From Streptomyces uncialis (GTDB lineage Bacteria; Actinomycetota; Actinomycetes; Streptomycetales; Streptomycetaceae), in NCBI RefSeq assembly GCF_036250755.1, contig NZ_CP109583.1, forward strand, positions 8,922,001 through 8,986,000: 64,000 nucleotides of DNA, read 5' to 3'. The notes under the pieces are model-generated. The model was not told where the DNA came from. It was given only the letters and a program-made list of their open reading frames with translations, and did no database searches. Within the stretch, counting starts at the first letter, position 1, and each line of letters starts with the position of its first letter. Both the position numbers and the translations under genes were made by a program. Of the stretch, positions 40,795 to 49,308 are shown in pieces.

Positions 40795-41448
40795 TCAGGC
40801 CGGGGGAGTCAGCAGGTCCTCCAACTCGGCTTCGAAGAGCAGGGAGGGGTCGAAGTCCATCCCGCCGAAGTGACCCGCCAGCTCCAGTGACAGCAGGCCG
40901 TGCAGCCGGGTCCAGACGACCAGGGCCCGGTGAAGGGCGGCAGGCGGGGCGGGATGGTCGCCTGCCCAGCCCCGGTGCCCCGCCAGATGGGTGCCGAACG
41001 GCGTCGCGGGGCTGTCCGGGACGAGCTCCGCGCACGCGTCGAGCAGCGCGGTCATGATCTCGGCGGAGATCGCGGTGATGTCCTCGGGCGCGTGGTAGCC
41101 GGGGACAGGCGTTCCGTAGATCAGCAAGTACCGCTGGGGGTCCTCCAGCGCCCAGCCGCGCAGGGCGTGCGCCAGCGGGGCCGGCCCCGTGCCGGTGGAC
41201 GACGCCGAACGCAGCGTCCCGGCGAGACTTCGGTACGCCTCGCGGATGAGTTCGGTGATCAGGTCGTCGCGGCTGGCGAAGTAGCGGTAGAGCGCGGGTC
41301 CGCTCATCCCCATCCGCTTGGCGATCGCGTTGAGGGAGAGCGCGGACGCTCCCGCCGTGGCGATCTGCTCCCACGCGTGTTCCTTGATCTCCGCCCGCAC
41401 CTGGGCGCGATAGCGCTCCCGCGGTGTCGTGGCGTCGGTCTCCGGCAT
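40795..41448 (-). CDS. TetR-family transcriptional regulator (WHG-type C-terminal domain)
   Basis: A 217-residue regulator. The HTH has AWEQIATAGASALSLNAIAK and MGMSGPALYRYFASRDDLIT. The C-terminal half matches the TetR_C_13/WHG group (WALEDPQRYLLIYGTPVPGY, WTRLHGLLSLELAGHF). It has gaggaagaggg upstream of the ATG. It is divergent from a small membrane protein with a strong promoter in between, which it probably represses. Confidence 0.92.
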   Translation of the reverse strand: MPETDATTPRERYRAQVRAEIKEHAWEQIATAGASALSLNAIAKRMGMSGPALYRYFASRDDLITELIREAYRSLAGTLRSASSTGTGPAPLAHALRGWALEDPQRYLLIYGTPVPGYHAPEDITAISAEIMTALLDACAELVPDSPATPFGTHLAGHRGWAGDHPAPPAALHRALVVWTRLHGLLSLELAGHFGGMDFDPSLLFEAELEDLLTPPA

Positions 41449-41516
41449 GGCCCGCCCTCTTCCTCACCCGTAACGCTACAGCTCCATAAGTTAGTTAGAA
41501 GCTATCACGACAGCTG

Positions 41517-41546
41517 TTGACCTCTCACGGTGCGGGGCGTTATAAC
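41517..41546 (+). promoter_or_regulatory. Strong sigma-70-type promoter of the small membrane protein gene
   Basis: TTGACC at 41517-41522 and TTATAA at 41540-41545 (spacer 17), overlapping the 8-base palindrome gttataac. An AT-richer patch (ataagttagttagaagctat) lies 20-40 bases upstream, toward the TetR gene, and is a candidate operator. Confidence 0.6.
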
Positions 41547-41631
41547 TTCTCACCAAGGCGAGATGCTCTATCTCGCCGCGGTGTGCGGTACGGCCACGCC
41601 ACCGACCGCTCCACCGGACGAGAGGAACTCC

Positions 41632-41997
41632 GTGGCCACCACGGTCGAGTCACCCCACCCCCGTACGGGCCGCAGCGTCCCGCTGCCGGTGACCGTCGCC
41701 TCCTGGGCCGTCCTCGTCATGATCGTCGGCCAGTTCTCCCTGGTCGCGGCCGTCCCGGTCGTGATCACGATGTTCGGCGCGCTCCGGCACGTCCCCGACC
41801 TGACGGTGCGCTGGGCGGCCACCCTGCTCGCCGGTACCTACGCCGTCCCGCTCGTCGTATGGCTGACCCGGCCCGACGGGGCGCGGAGCCTCTCCCAGGA
41901 CATGCACCCGCTGTCCTTCGGGCTGATCGTCGCCGCGTCCGCCGCAGTGATCGTCGCGCTCCACCGGACCCGGCGCCGCCACCCTTCCGCACGGTGA
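41632..41997 (+). CDS. Small membrane protein
   Basis: A 121-residue protein starting at GTG 41632 with gagagga upstream. Three hydrophobic helices are visible: VASWAVLVMIVGQFSLVAAV, a segment around WAATLLAGTYAVPLVVWL, and FGLIVAASAAVIVAL. The tail is basic. It resembles small actinobacterial membrane proteins next to TetR genes; the function is unknown. The secreted SRPBCC gene 130 bases downstream may be on the same transcript. Confidence 0.7.
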   Translation: MATTVESPHPRTGRSVPLPVTVASWAVLVMIVGQFSLVAAVPVVITMFGALRHVPDLTVRWAATLLAGTYAVPLVVWLTRPDGARSLSQDMHPLSFGLIVAASAAVIVALHRTRRRHPSAR

Positions 41998-42128
41998 CGA
42001 GCGCCCCGCGCAGCCGCCCGACCCCCGCCCATCGGCCCCGCATCCACCGCCCGGCGCATCCGCGCACCCGACACATGACCCGGGCTCAACAAACCACGCA
42101 CCGCACACCGACCGACAAGGGAAACACC

Positions 42129-42770
42129 ATGCCCGTCATCCGCAGCACCAGCACCAGCACCCGCGCCGCCCTGCTCGCCGCCCCGCTCGTCGCCGCTCTC
42201 CTCGGCACCGCCGCCGTACCGGCCGCGGCCGCCCCCTCCCCGCCCGGCGAGTCGCTCACCTGCCGCGGGGAAGGTGTCGACCCCGACGCACTCGTCCGCC
42301 ACCGGACCGAGACCGTGATCCAGGCGCCGCTGCGCACCATCTGGAAGCTCCAGACCGATGTGGAGCGCTGGCCGTCCTGGAAGGCCGCCGTCACCACCGC
42401 GGACCGCCTCGACCACGGTCCCTTCCGGCCCGGTTCCGCGTTCCGCTGGACGATGCCGGTGCCGCCCAACCCCGTGACGTCCGCCCCCAGCCTGGACATC
42501 ACCTCGACCGTGGAACAGCTGAAGCGGAACTCCTGCATCCGCTGGACCGGCCCCGCGACCGGTGAGGGACTGCGCATCGACGGCGTCCATGTGTGGACCT
42601 TCACCAAGGTCAAGGGCGGTGTCCGGGTGAGCACCGAGGAGACCCACACCGGCCCCCAGGTCGAGGCGAACGTCGGAATCGCGACCGGGATCCTTCGCCA
42701 GGGCCTCGAAGCATGGCTGCGCGACCTGAAGACCGCCGCCGAGGCCCGCGCCCACGACCGGCCGTGCTGA
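42129..42770 (+). CDS. Secreted SRPBCC (START-like) domain protein
   Basis: A 213-residue protein starting at ATG 42129 with aaggga upstream. The N-terminus is a signal peptide (polar STSTSTR then LLAAPLVAALLGTAAVPAAA, cleavage after AAAA). The mature domain reads as a polyketide-cyclase/dehydrase-type SRPBCC fold: TVIQAPLRTIWKLQTDVERW, FRPGSAFRWTM, GVRVSTEETHTG. Such domains bind hydrophobic ligands; an exported member is less common. A perfect hairpin follows the gene. Confidence 0.85.
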   Translation: MPVIRSTSTSTRAALLAAPLVAALLGTAAVPAAAAPSPPGESLTCRGEGVDPDALVRHRTETVIQAPLRTIWKLQTDVERWPSWKAAVTTADRLDHGPFRPGSAFRWTMPVPPNPVTSAPSLDITSTVEQLKRNSCIRWTGPATGEGLRIDGVHVWTFTKVKGGVRVSTEETHTGPQVEANVGIATGILRQGLEAWLRDLKTAAEARAHDRPC

Positions 42771-42851
42771 ACCGCACCCCGGACCCACCCCCGCACGGCG
42801 TCCCCTTCGGCCCGCTTCCCCGGCGACCGACGGGCCTCGCCTGAGAACGGC

Positions 42852-42892
42852 GCAACGCCCCGTCACCCACACAAAGGGCGACGGGGCGTTGC
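42852..42892. terminator. 13-bp perfect hairpin terminator
   Basis: Arms 42852-42864 and 42880-42892 are exact reverse complements around a 15-base loop. It lies after the SRPBCC gene and ahead of the convergent glyoxalase gene, so it can serve both. Confidence 0.85.
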
Positions 42893-42948
42893 CGTGTCCG
42901 CTCAGGGTCCATCCGGTCCCGGCCCGCGAGCGGCCGCTCGCGTCGCGG

Positions 42949-43755
42949 TCACGCGCGTGCGGTGACCCTCCAGTGGTAGCCGTCCAGGTCGGTGAAGTGC
43001 CCGGCGTAGTCGCCCTGTCCGGTCTCGGCGGCAGCGCCGGTGACCCGGCCGCCGGCCGGGCCCACGGCCGCGAGAAGGGTGTCCACGTCGTCCCGGGAAG
43101 CGGCGGTGTGGGTGAGGACGAGCGCGGAGAAGCCGTCGCCGTTCTCGTCGACGCCCGCGTCCTTGGCGAGGGCCTTGCGCGGCAGCAGACCCAGCCGGCA
43201 CACCCCGTCGGCGATGGTGAAGTCGATGAACTTGTCGCCGTAGTCGCGGTCCACGCTCATGCCCAGCGCCTCGTAGAACACCTTGGACGTCTTCGGCTTG
43301 GCGACGCCGAGATAGACGGCGGTCTCGGTCGGCCTCGGCGGGTCGGGGACGGCGTCCGTGTCCTTCTTGGAAGCGGCGGCCAGCTTCCAGACGGCCCCGT
43401 CCGGCGACCGGTAGACGGCGGCGAACTCGCCGAACATCTCCTTCTTGGCAGGCTTGACGACCGTCGCACCCTGGGCGGCGGCGGTGTCGAGGAGGGCCCT
43501 GACCTCGGCAGGCTGACTCACGATGGAGGACAGCACATAGCCGCGGAAGCCCGAGGTCGCCGGATTCGCACCGGACTCGGCGGCGAGTGCCTCGATCTGC
43601 TGGAGGCCGAGCCGTCCGGTGCCGTTGAGGTCGAGACCGGCCGTGCGGCCGTCGTCAGCGGCCGTGGCCGTGGACGAGAACGCGGACGAGTAGAAGGCGC
43701 TCGCGCCTTCCACCTGCGGTACGCCGATAGTGATGAGGTCGACGGAGAGCGCCAT
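42949..43755 (-). CDS. Two-domain VOC/glyoxalase-fold protein
   Basis: A 268-residue protein with two tandem vicinal-oxygen-chelate halves (about 1-125 and 135-268). It opens MALSVDLITIGVPQVEGASA and each half ends in a substrate/cofactor strand (YRSPDGAVWKLAA, FTDLDGYHWRVTA). The start has aaggagcc upstream. Metal-ligand Glu/His positions of true glyoxalase I are not clearly kept, so it may be a binding protein. It is downstream of another VOC gene on the same strand with 93 bases between. Confidence 0.85.
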   Translation of the reverse strand: MALSVDLITIGVPQVEGASAFYSSAFSSTATAADDGRTAGLDLNGTGRLGLQQIEALAAESGANPATSGFRGYVLSSIVSQPAEVRALLDTAAAQGATVVKPAKKEMFGEFAAVYRSPDGAVWKLAAASKKDTDAVPDPPRPTETAVYLGVAKPKTSKVFYEALGMSVDRDYGDKFIDFTIADGVCRLGLLPRKALAKDAGVDENGDGFSALVLTHTAASRDDVDTLLAAVGPAGGRVTGAAAETGQGDYAGHFTDLDGYHWRVTARA

Positions 43756-43848
43756 CGGATGGCTCCTTCATACGGTGAGGGGTGGGTCGGGCCGGTAGCC
43801 GGAGTGTTGCGGCCGTGCTCACTCGGGTGAGCTGATCGGTACGGGCAC

Positions 43849-44259
43849 TCAGCTGAGCTGGTTGATACGGACGAGGTTGCCGGCGGGGTCACGGAAAGCG
43901 CAGTCACGCACCCCGTAGTCCTGGTCGATGGGCTCCTGGACGACATCCGCGCCCGCCGCCTGGAGACGGTCGAAGAGGCCGTCGAGGTCGTCGGTGGCCA
44001 GCGTGACGGCGGTGTACACGCCCTTGGTGATGAGTTCCAGGACGGTGCGGCGCTCCTCGTCGGTGACACCCGGGTCGGTGGCGGGCGGGTGCAGCACGAG
44101 GGAGGTGCCGGGTTGGCCCACCGGCCCGACGGTGATCCAGCGCAGCTCCTCGTAGCCGACATCGTTGCGGACCTCGAAGCCCAGGATGTCGCGGTAGAAA
44201 CCCAGAGCGGCCTCGGGATCGGTGTGCGGCAGGAAGGCATGGTGAATGGTGATGCTCAT
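43849..44259 (-). CDS. VOC/glyoxalase-fold protein
   Basis: A 136-residue single-domain protein (SITIHHAFLPHTDPEAALGF, YRDILGFEV, CAFRDPAGNLVRINQ). The start ATG lies only seven bases after TAGCGT in the upstream element, so the message begins at or very near the start codon. This gene and the divergent DUF1801 gene share a promoter element of identical spacing, which implies common control. The substrate is unknown; single-domain VOC proteins include fosfomycin- and bleomycin-type resistance proteins as well as isomerases. Confidence 0.87.
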   Translation of the reverse strand: MSITIHHAFLPHTDPEAALGFYRDILGFEVRNDVGYEELRWITVGPVGQPGTSLVLHPPATDPGVTDEERRTVLELITKGVYTAVTLATDDLDGLFDRLQAAGADVVQEPIDQDYGVRDCAFRDPAGNLVRINQLS

Positions 44260-44266
44260 ATCCCTC

Positions 44267-44308
44267 ACGCTAGGCAGAGCCACCGGGCGCGGGCTTCTTG
44301 ATTCCTGA
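44267..44308 (-). promoter_or_regulatory. Shared promoter element, copy for the VOC gene
   Basis: On the minus strand TCAGGAATCAAGAAGC (44308-44293), then 20 bases, then TAGCGT (44272-44267). It matches the copy at 44521-44562 in 15 of 16 bases of the upstream box and in the whole TAGCGT box, with the same spacing. Confidence 0.75.
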
Positions 44309-44520
44309 CCGGTCTGCTCACCGGCTCGCCCTGACAGGGCGGCATCCCGCCCCGGCCCGGCGGCGGCCACGACGGTGGACACCGGGTCCTGGCCCACCCG
44401 GACCGGACGACGGCCAGGAGCGCGCCCGTGGAAGAAGGCTCGCCCACGGGCAGAGGTGTGCCCAGGGCGGATGCAGACCCAGGAGCACAGGTGTACCCGG
44501 GAGCATGAAGCGGGCATCGA

Positions 44521-44562
44521 TCAGGAATCGAGAAGCGCCAGGTCTCCCGGCCCGACTAGCGT
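44521..44562 (+). promoter_or_regulatory. Shared promoter element, copy for the DUF1801 gene
   Basis: TCAGGAATCGAGAAGC at 44521-44536, then 20 bases, then TAGCGT at 44557-44562. The distance from TAGCGT to the DUF1801 ATG is about 60 bases, unlike the VOC side. Confidence 0.75.
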
Positions 44563-44571
44563 CAGGAACAC

Positions 44572-44605
44572 TTCACACCGATCACTACCGATTCACACCG
44601 ATCAC
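44572..44605 (+). repeat. 14-bp direct repeat in the DUF1801 leader
   Basis: TTCACACCGATCAC occurs at 44572-44585 and 44592-44605, a 20-base period (about two helical turns). It lies downstream of the predicted start of transcription and upstream of the ribosome site, so it could be an operator or a leader element. Confidence 0.7.
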
Positions 44606-44624
44606 GACCAGGAGAGTGACAGCG

Positions 44625-45089
44625 ATGAGCGAGAGCACCGGCACCGACGGCAAGAAGAGCACGAACGGCTTCTCCGAGCAAGAGCGTGCCGCCATGAAGG
44701 AGCGTGCCGCCGAGCTGAAGAAGGAGGCGAGCCGTGGCCGTGGCAACAAGGCCGCCGCCGAGGAGCTCGACGTGCTGGCGAAGATCGCGGAGATGGAGGC
44801 ATCGGACCGCGCGGTGGCCGAGCGCATCCACGCCATCGTCACCGCCAACGCCCCCGACCTGTCGCCGAAGCTCTGGTACGGACAGCCCGCCTACGCCCGC
44901 AAGGGCAAGGTCGTCTGCTTCTTCCGAAGCGGGCAGGTCGACAAGGAGCGCTACTCGACCTTCGGTTTCACCACGGCGGGCAACCTCGACGACGAGAGCG
45001 GCCTGTGGCCCACGTCCTACGCCGTGACCGAGCTGAGCGACAAGGCCGAGAAGGCGCTCGTCGCCCTCGTCAAGAAGGCCGTCGGCTGA
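44625..45089 (+). CDS. DUF1801-family protein
   Basis: A 154-residue cytosolic protein starting at ATG 44625 behind aggagag. The N-terminal 50 residues are charged and lysine/glutamate-rich (EQERAAMKERAAELKKEASR). The DUF1801 domain follows with SPKLWYGQPAYARKGKVVCF and a C-terminal KALVALVKKAVG. The fold (also YdhG/YdeI-like) has no settled biochemical role. Shared promoter architecture with the divergent VOC gene points to a common stress or signal. Confidence 0.85.
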   Translation: MSESTGTDGKKSTNGFSEQERAAMKERAAELKKEASRGRGNKAAAEELDVLAKIAEMEASDRAVAERIHAIVTANAPDLSPKLWYGQPAYARKGKVVCFFRSGQVDKERYSTFGFTTAGNLDDESGLWPTSYAVTELSDKAEKALVALVKKAVG

Positions 45090-45312
45090 CACCACGCCGA
45101 GGCGCGGCCCGGCCCGGCTCCCCGAGCACGGGCCGGGACACATCGGGGTCATCGAGGTACGCCCCCATCAGGCACACCCCACCGTGAGGCACACCCACGG
45201 CGACGCACACCTGCCGTGACGCGTCTCCAAGGTCCCGTGGAACTCCAACCACGACCCGACAGCGCTCCGATGACCGGCCAGCAGGTCTGGGAGGATCAGC
45301 GGGACCGAACGG

Positions 45313-45528
45313 ATGAACGCGGGAAGTGGGGACATGATCGCTCTGGTGTTGCTCGTCGTACTGGCGCTCGTTGTCGGCGGGTGCGTATGCGTGGTCTGGG
45401 CGGAACGTGGTGGACCCCGTTGGGTCCGTGCCGTCGCGACCATGACCCGCACCGCGAGCGGGATGGCGCGGCGTGCGGAGCGGAACCGACGCCGCGGTCT
45501 GACCGGGGACAGCGGCGACGGCGGCTAG
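45313..45528 (+). CDS. Small single-TM protein
   Basis: A 71-residue protein with one hydrophobic helix (MIALVLLVVLALVVGGCVCV) and a basic, arginine-rich cytosolic tail. ATG 45334, which has gggaagtgggg upstream, may be the true start and would put the helix at the N-terminus. Function unknown. The surrounding 45090-45312 has no other gene that I can support. Confidence 0.5.
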   Translation: MNAGSGDMIALVLLVVLALVVGGCVCVVWAERGGPRWVRAVATMTRTASGMARRAERNRRRGLTGDSGDGG

Positions 45529-45655
45529 AGATGTGACCGGAAAGGGTTCACCGGCCCGCGACGCCCGGCACCGTGCCTCGATCGACGCCCGGCACCGCGT
45601 CTGGACGCACGTCCCACGAGCGCACCGGTGCCGAGAACGCCTTCGGAGGAGCGCC

Positions 45656-46876
45656 CTATGAGCGCCCCGCGGCCGGGCTCGGCGGGACATCCTTGACGAA
45701 CACGATGCCGTCACTGTCCGCCAGATGGGCCGGGTCCGAGGGGGAGTACCCGAACCAGGGGGACACACGGGGCGCGGGCAGCGCGCCGCCGAGGGCGGCG
45801 GCCAGTCGCGGCGCGTCGACGACGCAGCGGTCCTCCGCAAGCGCGTACAGAAGTCCTTCGACGGTGTCCGGCGGCGGTGTGTCCACTCCCTGGTGCCGGA
45901 TCGTGCCGAGGGCCGTGGCGACGAAGGCGTATTCGTCGCCGAGCTGGGCGCTCACCAGCGCACCCGCGCTCCACCACTCCACCGGCCTCCCGCCCATTCG
46001 CATCGTGCTCTTCTCCCGCTGGAGATGGGAGTTGTGGGCGTGGACGAGTGCCGGGCCCCGAGCGGCGAGAGCGAGGAGATTGTGGGCCATCATCTGATCC
46101 CGCACGCTCACGAGCCGGGTCATCCGGGCCGGTGAGGTGTCGGCCATCCAGTGGTGGTAGCGAAGCAGTCCGGTCGCGGTGCGCCCGTGCAGCCGCGCCC
46201 GGTCCCAGCCGTCCCGCGAGGCCGTCGCGAGCAGGTGCGGCGTCTGCGCGTCGAGCAGCGCCACCAGATCGTCGGCGAGCAGCCGCAGCCGACCGGCCTC
46301 GGCCGACTGCCCGACGGACCGGGCCGGGTCCCTCATCGCGGCGGGATCGGTCCACCGGCCGTCGGCGCCGAGCAGCCGGTCGAGCGTTTCCCCGGTGCAG
46401 GGGAGCAGGCTCGCGTCGATCCGGGTCGAGAGATAGTCGTGGAGTGCGGTGAGTGCGTGCCGGGGGCTCGCGGCGCCGGTGATCTCCAGCGGGCCGTCGA
46501 AACCGGCGAAGCGGACCCGCTCGGACGCGGGCCGACCGTCGTTGTGGGCGCGTATCCAGCGGACGAGCTCCCGGTTGGCCGCGAAGGCGCCCCAGCCATG
46601 GCTGAATCCGCGCTCCATCACCTCGTCCAGGGTGCCCGTGCCTGAGGTGACGTAGTCGTCCACGACCAGGCCCGTCACGCAGTCGCTCTCGATCGCGACC
46701 GTCCGGTAGCCCTCCTGCTCGACGAGTTCCCGGAAGAGTTCGTTGCGCAGTTCGAGCAGGGTGTCCTCGCCGTGGGTCGGTTCGCCCAGCGCGAGCAGCC
46801 GAGGCCGGGCCGGGAGCAGCCGCATGACGGCGGCAGCATCGACGGCACAGGCGGTGTCCTTGATGTCGGTAGCCAT
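45656..46876 (-). CDS. Erythromycin-esterase-family protein
   Basis: A 406-residue protein of the EreA/EreB family, hydrolases that open macrolide lactones or act on related esters. Visible family motifs are LLALGEPTHGEDTLLELRNE (His and Glu of the active site), FAGFDGPLEITG and VHAHNSHLQREKSTMRMGG. The length fits the family. Most actinobacterial members have not been shown to cleave macrolides. The start at ATG 46876 lies 58 bases from the divergent MerR-type gene, an organisation that suggests drug- or metabolite-responsive control by that regulator. Confidence 0.88.
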   Translation of the reverse strand: MATDIKDTACAVDAAAVMRLLPARPRLLALGEPTHGEDTLLELRNELFRELVEQEGYRTVAIESDCVTGLVVDDYVTSGTGTLDEVMERGFSHGWGAFAANRELVRWIRAHNDGRPASERVRFAGFDGPLEITGAASPRHALTALHDYLSTRIDASLLPCTGETLDRLLGADGRWTDPAAMRDPARSVGQSAEAGRLRLLADDLVALLDAQTPHLLATASRDGWDRARLHGRTATGLLRYHHWMADTSPARMTRLVSVRDQMMAHNLLALAARGPALVHAHNSHLQREKSTMRMGGRPVEWWSAGALVSAQLGDEYAFVATALGTIRHQGVDTPPPDTVEGLLYALAEDRCVVDAPRLAAALGGALPAPRVSPWFGYSPSDPAHLADSDGIVFVKDVPPSPAAGRS

Positions 46877-46934
46877 ACCTTGAACGGTATCGTTGAACTT
46901 TCGATTGAAACTTTTCCGCGATAACCTCCGCCCG
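46877..46934. promoter_or_regulatory. Divergent promoter region of the esterase and MerR genes
   Basis: A 58-base, comparatively AT-rich gap with repeated ttgaac/ttgaaa hexamers (ccttgaacgg, cgttgaactt, gattgaaact, spaced about 10-12 bases) and the near-palindrome aacggtatcgtt. Both promoters must overlap here, as expected for a MerR-type activator that twists a shared region. Confidence 0.5.
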
Positions 46935-47738
46935 ATGGAGCGGAACCTTCAAAGTGCCAAGCGGCTCAGGCCTGTTGACCTGGCGCGCGGACACGGTCTG
47001 TCCACGCAGGCGATCAGGAACTACGAGGCGGCCGGCATCCTTCCGCCCGCCGGTCGCACACCCCACGGCTACCGCACCTACACCCCGTTGCACGTGGCGG
47101 CCCTGCGCGCGTTTCTCGCCTTGCTGCCCGGCCACGGCCACCCGACGGCGACATCGATCATGCGGGCCGTGAACCAGGGCATGACCGATCAGGCGTTCCA
47201 CCTCATCGACGGGAGCCACGCCCAACTCCTCGACGACCGGCGGACCCTCCAGGCCGTGGAAAACGCCCTCCATGACCTTGGCGTCACCGCGACGCCCGCG
47301 CTGCCCCCAGGGCCCGTCGCCACCCCGGCGCCCGACCCCACCCCGGCGGCCCACCCCACGCCGACGCCCGGATCCGCCGTGGTGTCCGGGCCGGGCGCTA
47401 CGTTCATCGGGCCGCTGGCGGGAAAGCTCGGCATTCGGCCCGCGACACTGCGCAAATGGGAGCGCGCCGGCCTGGTGCGCCCGCGCCGCGACCCGCGGAC
47501 CGGGTACCGCGTCTACGACGAGACCGATGTACGCGACGCCCGGCTGACCCACCAGCTCAGAAGGGGCGGCTACCTGCTGGAGCAGATCGCCCCGCTGATC
47601 GCCCAAGTACGGGCGGCCGGTGGGGTGGAGCTGCTGGAGGCCGCACTGTGCGACTGGCGCGACCGGCTGGCGGCCCGTGGGCGCGCGATGCTGACCGGGG
47701 CCGCGGAGCTGGAGGCGTACCTGCGTGAGCGCGGGTGA
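46935..47738 (+). CDS. TioE-family MerR regulator with two HTH domains
   Basis: A 267-residue regulator with two MerR-type winged-helix domains in one chain. The first is at about 10-65 (LRPVDLARGHGLSTQAIRNY, PHGYRTYTPLHVAALRAFLA). The second is at about 158-220 (FIGPLAGKLGIRPATLRKWE, RTGYRVYDETDVRDARLTHQ). They are joined by a helical part and a proline-rich linker (about 120-150). This matches the TioE group named from the thiocoraline cluster. ATG 46935 is preferred; an in-frame TTG at 46893 would lie inside the promoter region. It is divergent from the erythromycin-esterase-like gene. Confidence 0.9.
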   Translation: MERNLQSAKRLRPVDLARGHGLSTQAIRNYEAAGILPPAGRTPHGYRTYTPLHVAALRAFLALLPGHGHPTATSIMRAVNQGMTDQAFHLIDGSHAQLLDDRRTLQAVENALHDLGVTATPALPPGPVATPAPDPTPAAHPTPTPGSAVVSGPGATFIGPLAGKLGIRPATLRKWERAGLVRPRRDPRTGYRVYDETDVRDARLTHQLRRGGYLLEQIAPLIAQVRAAGGVELLEAALCDWRDRLAARGRAMLTGAAELEAYLRERG

Positions 47739-48211
47739 GACTTCGGTGGTCGCGCCGGGCCCGTACCACCACGCAGGGTCCCTGCCGACCGGGGGGCAGG
47801 GCAGGAACCTCGGACCGCGGCTCCGGAACCGCGGCACACGGCACTCCGGAACGGTTCGCGCAGCCAACAGGTGGTCGGAGCGTCGCGCGCCTCCTCACGG
47901 AAATCGTCGTTGACGAAGGCCGCGACCTGGCGAGCGTATCGAGCGGCCCGGGAAGGCCGGCGGAAGGCCGTACCCGGCAGCCGGATCGGCCTCGGCGGCG
48001 GACGCGCGCAGGAGAGCGCGCCCGGGAGCCGGATCGCGCTGCCGCACGCCTTCGCCATGGCGTTTGTCCGCCGTGCCACAAGTGGGACCGATCGGGCACC
48101 AGTTGGGGTGTTCGGCGCTTTGGTGAACCTCAACCGCCCTTCTGAGCTGGGCTGTTGAGAGAGATGACGGCTGGTGTCGAAGCGCATTGGATCTTGCGTT
48201 AGCGTCCCCCC
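47739..48211. other. Stretch with no supported gene
   Basis: About 470 bases. Short open frames on both strands exist, but their translations are arginine/serine/proline-rich and unlike known families. The last bases before 48212 (gttagcgtcccccc) contain a TAGCGT box directly ahead of the next start codon, suggesting a -10 element and a leaderless message for that gene. Confidence 0.45.
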
Positions 48212-49189
48212 ATGATGAGTCGAAACTGGGCCGCCGCGGCTGTCGCCCTCTCCTGTCTCGCCGTCTCCGCCGCCCCTGTCGCGCACGCTGCCGACCCCTC
48301 CGCCGCCGGGGAATGGCAGCCGGTCGGCACCGGGATCACCGGTGGCGCCAGCGGACTCGCGGTGATCGAGAACGGCGCGAACGAGGGCGAGCCGATCGAC
48401 CTCGTGATGGTGCGGGACAACAAGAAGCCCGGTGAGAACCGGATCGCCACCGTGCAGTACCGGCATTCGAGCCCTCCCCTGGTGAGGGAGCTCCCCTGGC
48501 GGGGCATGGAGGAACCGAAGGACCTGGAGGCCGTCGACGCGGTACCCGGCCAGCCAGGGGACTTCGTCGCCCTGTCCAGCGACGGCACGGCCTACCACTT
48601 CACCCTCGACCCGGACGCGGCCATGGTGTGGGGAAGCTCCCCGGTCCCCGGCCGCGCCTCCGGGGACAACTACGAGAGCTTCGCACTCACCCGTCAGCAC
48701 GGCCGGACCATCGCCGTCTGGGCGACCCGAGGATCGAGCGACGCGCAGCCCGCGCAGGTGCGCGCCGCCGAGTACGACCCGAACAGCGGGGCGTTCGGCC
48801 CCGCGTCGGGCCCGGCCCGGTTCAGCGTGCCCGACCCGCTGCCCGTGGACGGACAGGAAGTACGGCACGCCAGCGACATCAAGATCCACGCGGACGGCAC
48901 GCTGCTCCTCACCGCGGCATCCGACCCGAACATCAACTCCGGCCCGTTCGCCTCGGCCGTCTACCGCGCCGGAAAGGTGACGTCCGACACCGCGGGGCGG
49001 ATCGCACTGGAGCTGCGTCCCAAGAACCGGCTCACCCCGCTCGCGTCCTTCAACAAGGAAGTGGACAACCGCAAGATCGAGGCGGTCGCCTGCCCCGCCA
49101 ACAGCGGCTCCGGGATCGTGGGCACGGACGACGAGGACCAGGGCGGCTCGCTGCTGCTCCTCGACATCTGCCCGAAGCCGCGGAACTGA
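48212..49189 (+). CDS. Secreted protein, probable beta-propeller
   Basis: A 325-residue protein with a signal peptide (SRNWAAAAVALSCLAVSAAP, cleavage after AHA). The mature chain has repeated beta-rich segments around GTGITGGASGLAVIENG, FVALSSDGTAYHF, DIKIHADGTLLLTAAS and KIEAVACPANSGSGIVGTDD, consistent with a propeller such as the esterase-like phytase or NHL types. Two cysteines lie near the C-terminus. ATG 48215 is an equal start. No catalytic residue could be assigned. Confidence 0.8.
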   Translation: MMSRNWAAAAVALSCLAVSAAPVAHAADPSAAGEWQPVGTGITGGASGLAVIENGANEGEPIDLVMVRDNKKPGENRIATVQYRHSSPPLVRELPWRGMEEPKDLEAVDAVPGQPGDFVALSSDGTAYHFTLDPDAAMVWGSSPVPGRASGDNYESFALTRQHGRTIAVWATRGSSDAQPAQVRAAEYDPNSGAFGPASGPARFSVPDPLPVDGQEVRHASDIKIHADGTLLLTAASDPNINSGPFASAVYRAGKVTSDTAGRIALELRPKNRLTPLASFNKEVDNRKIEAVACPANSGSGIVGTDDEDQGGSLLLLDICPKPRN

Positions 49190-49273
49190 CCGTACGGATT
49201 TCAGGCGCTCCTCCCGCCAACCCGCGGCCGACCCTTCCCCCTCGGCGCCGAAGCAGCGGGCAGAGCGAATCTT

Positions 49274-49308
49274 GGCCCGGCCCCGCGCGCACGCGGAGGG
49301 GCCGGGCC
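49274..49308. terminator. 11-bp perfect hairpin terminator
   Basis: Arms ggcccggcccc (49274-49284) and ggggccgggcc (49298-49308) between the secreted protein gene and the convergent VOC gene. Confidence 0.8.

Noticed and set aside
47871..48158. A 95-codon plus-strand frame between the MerR regulator and the secreted propeller
   Set aside because: Arg/Ser/Ala-rich translation, no ribosome site, no family resemblance.
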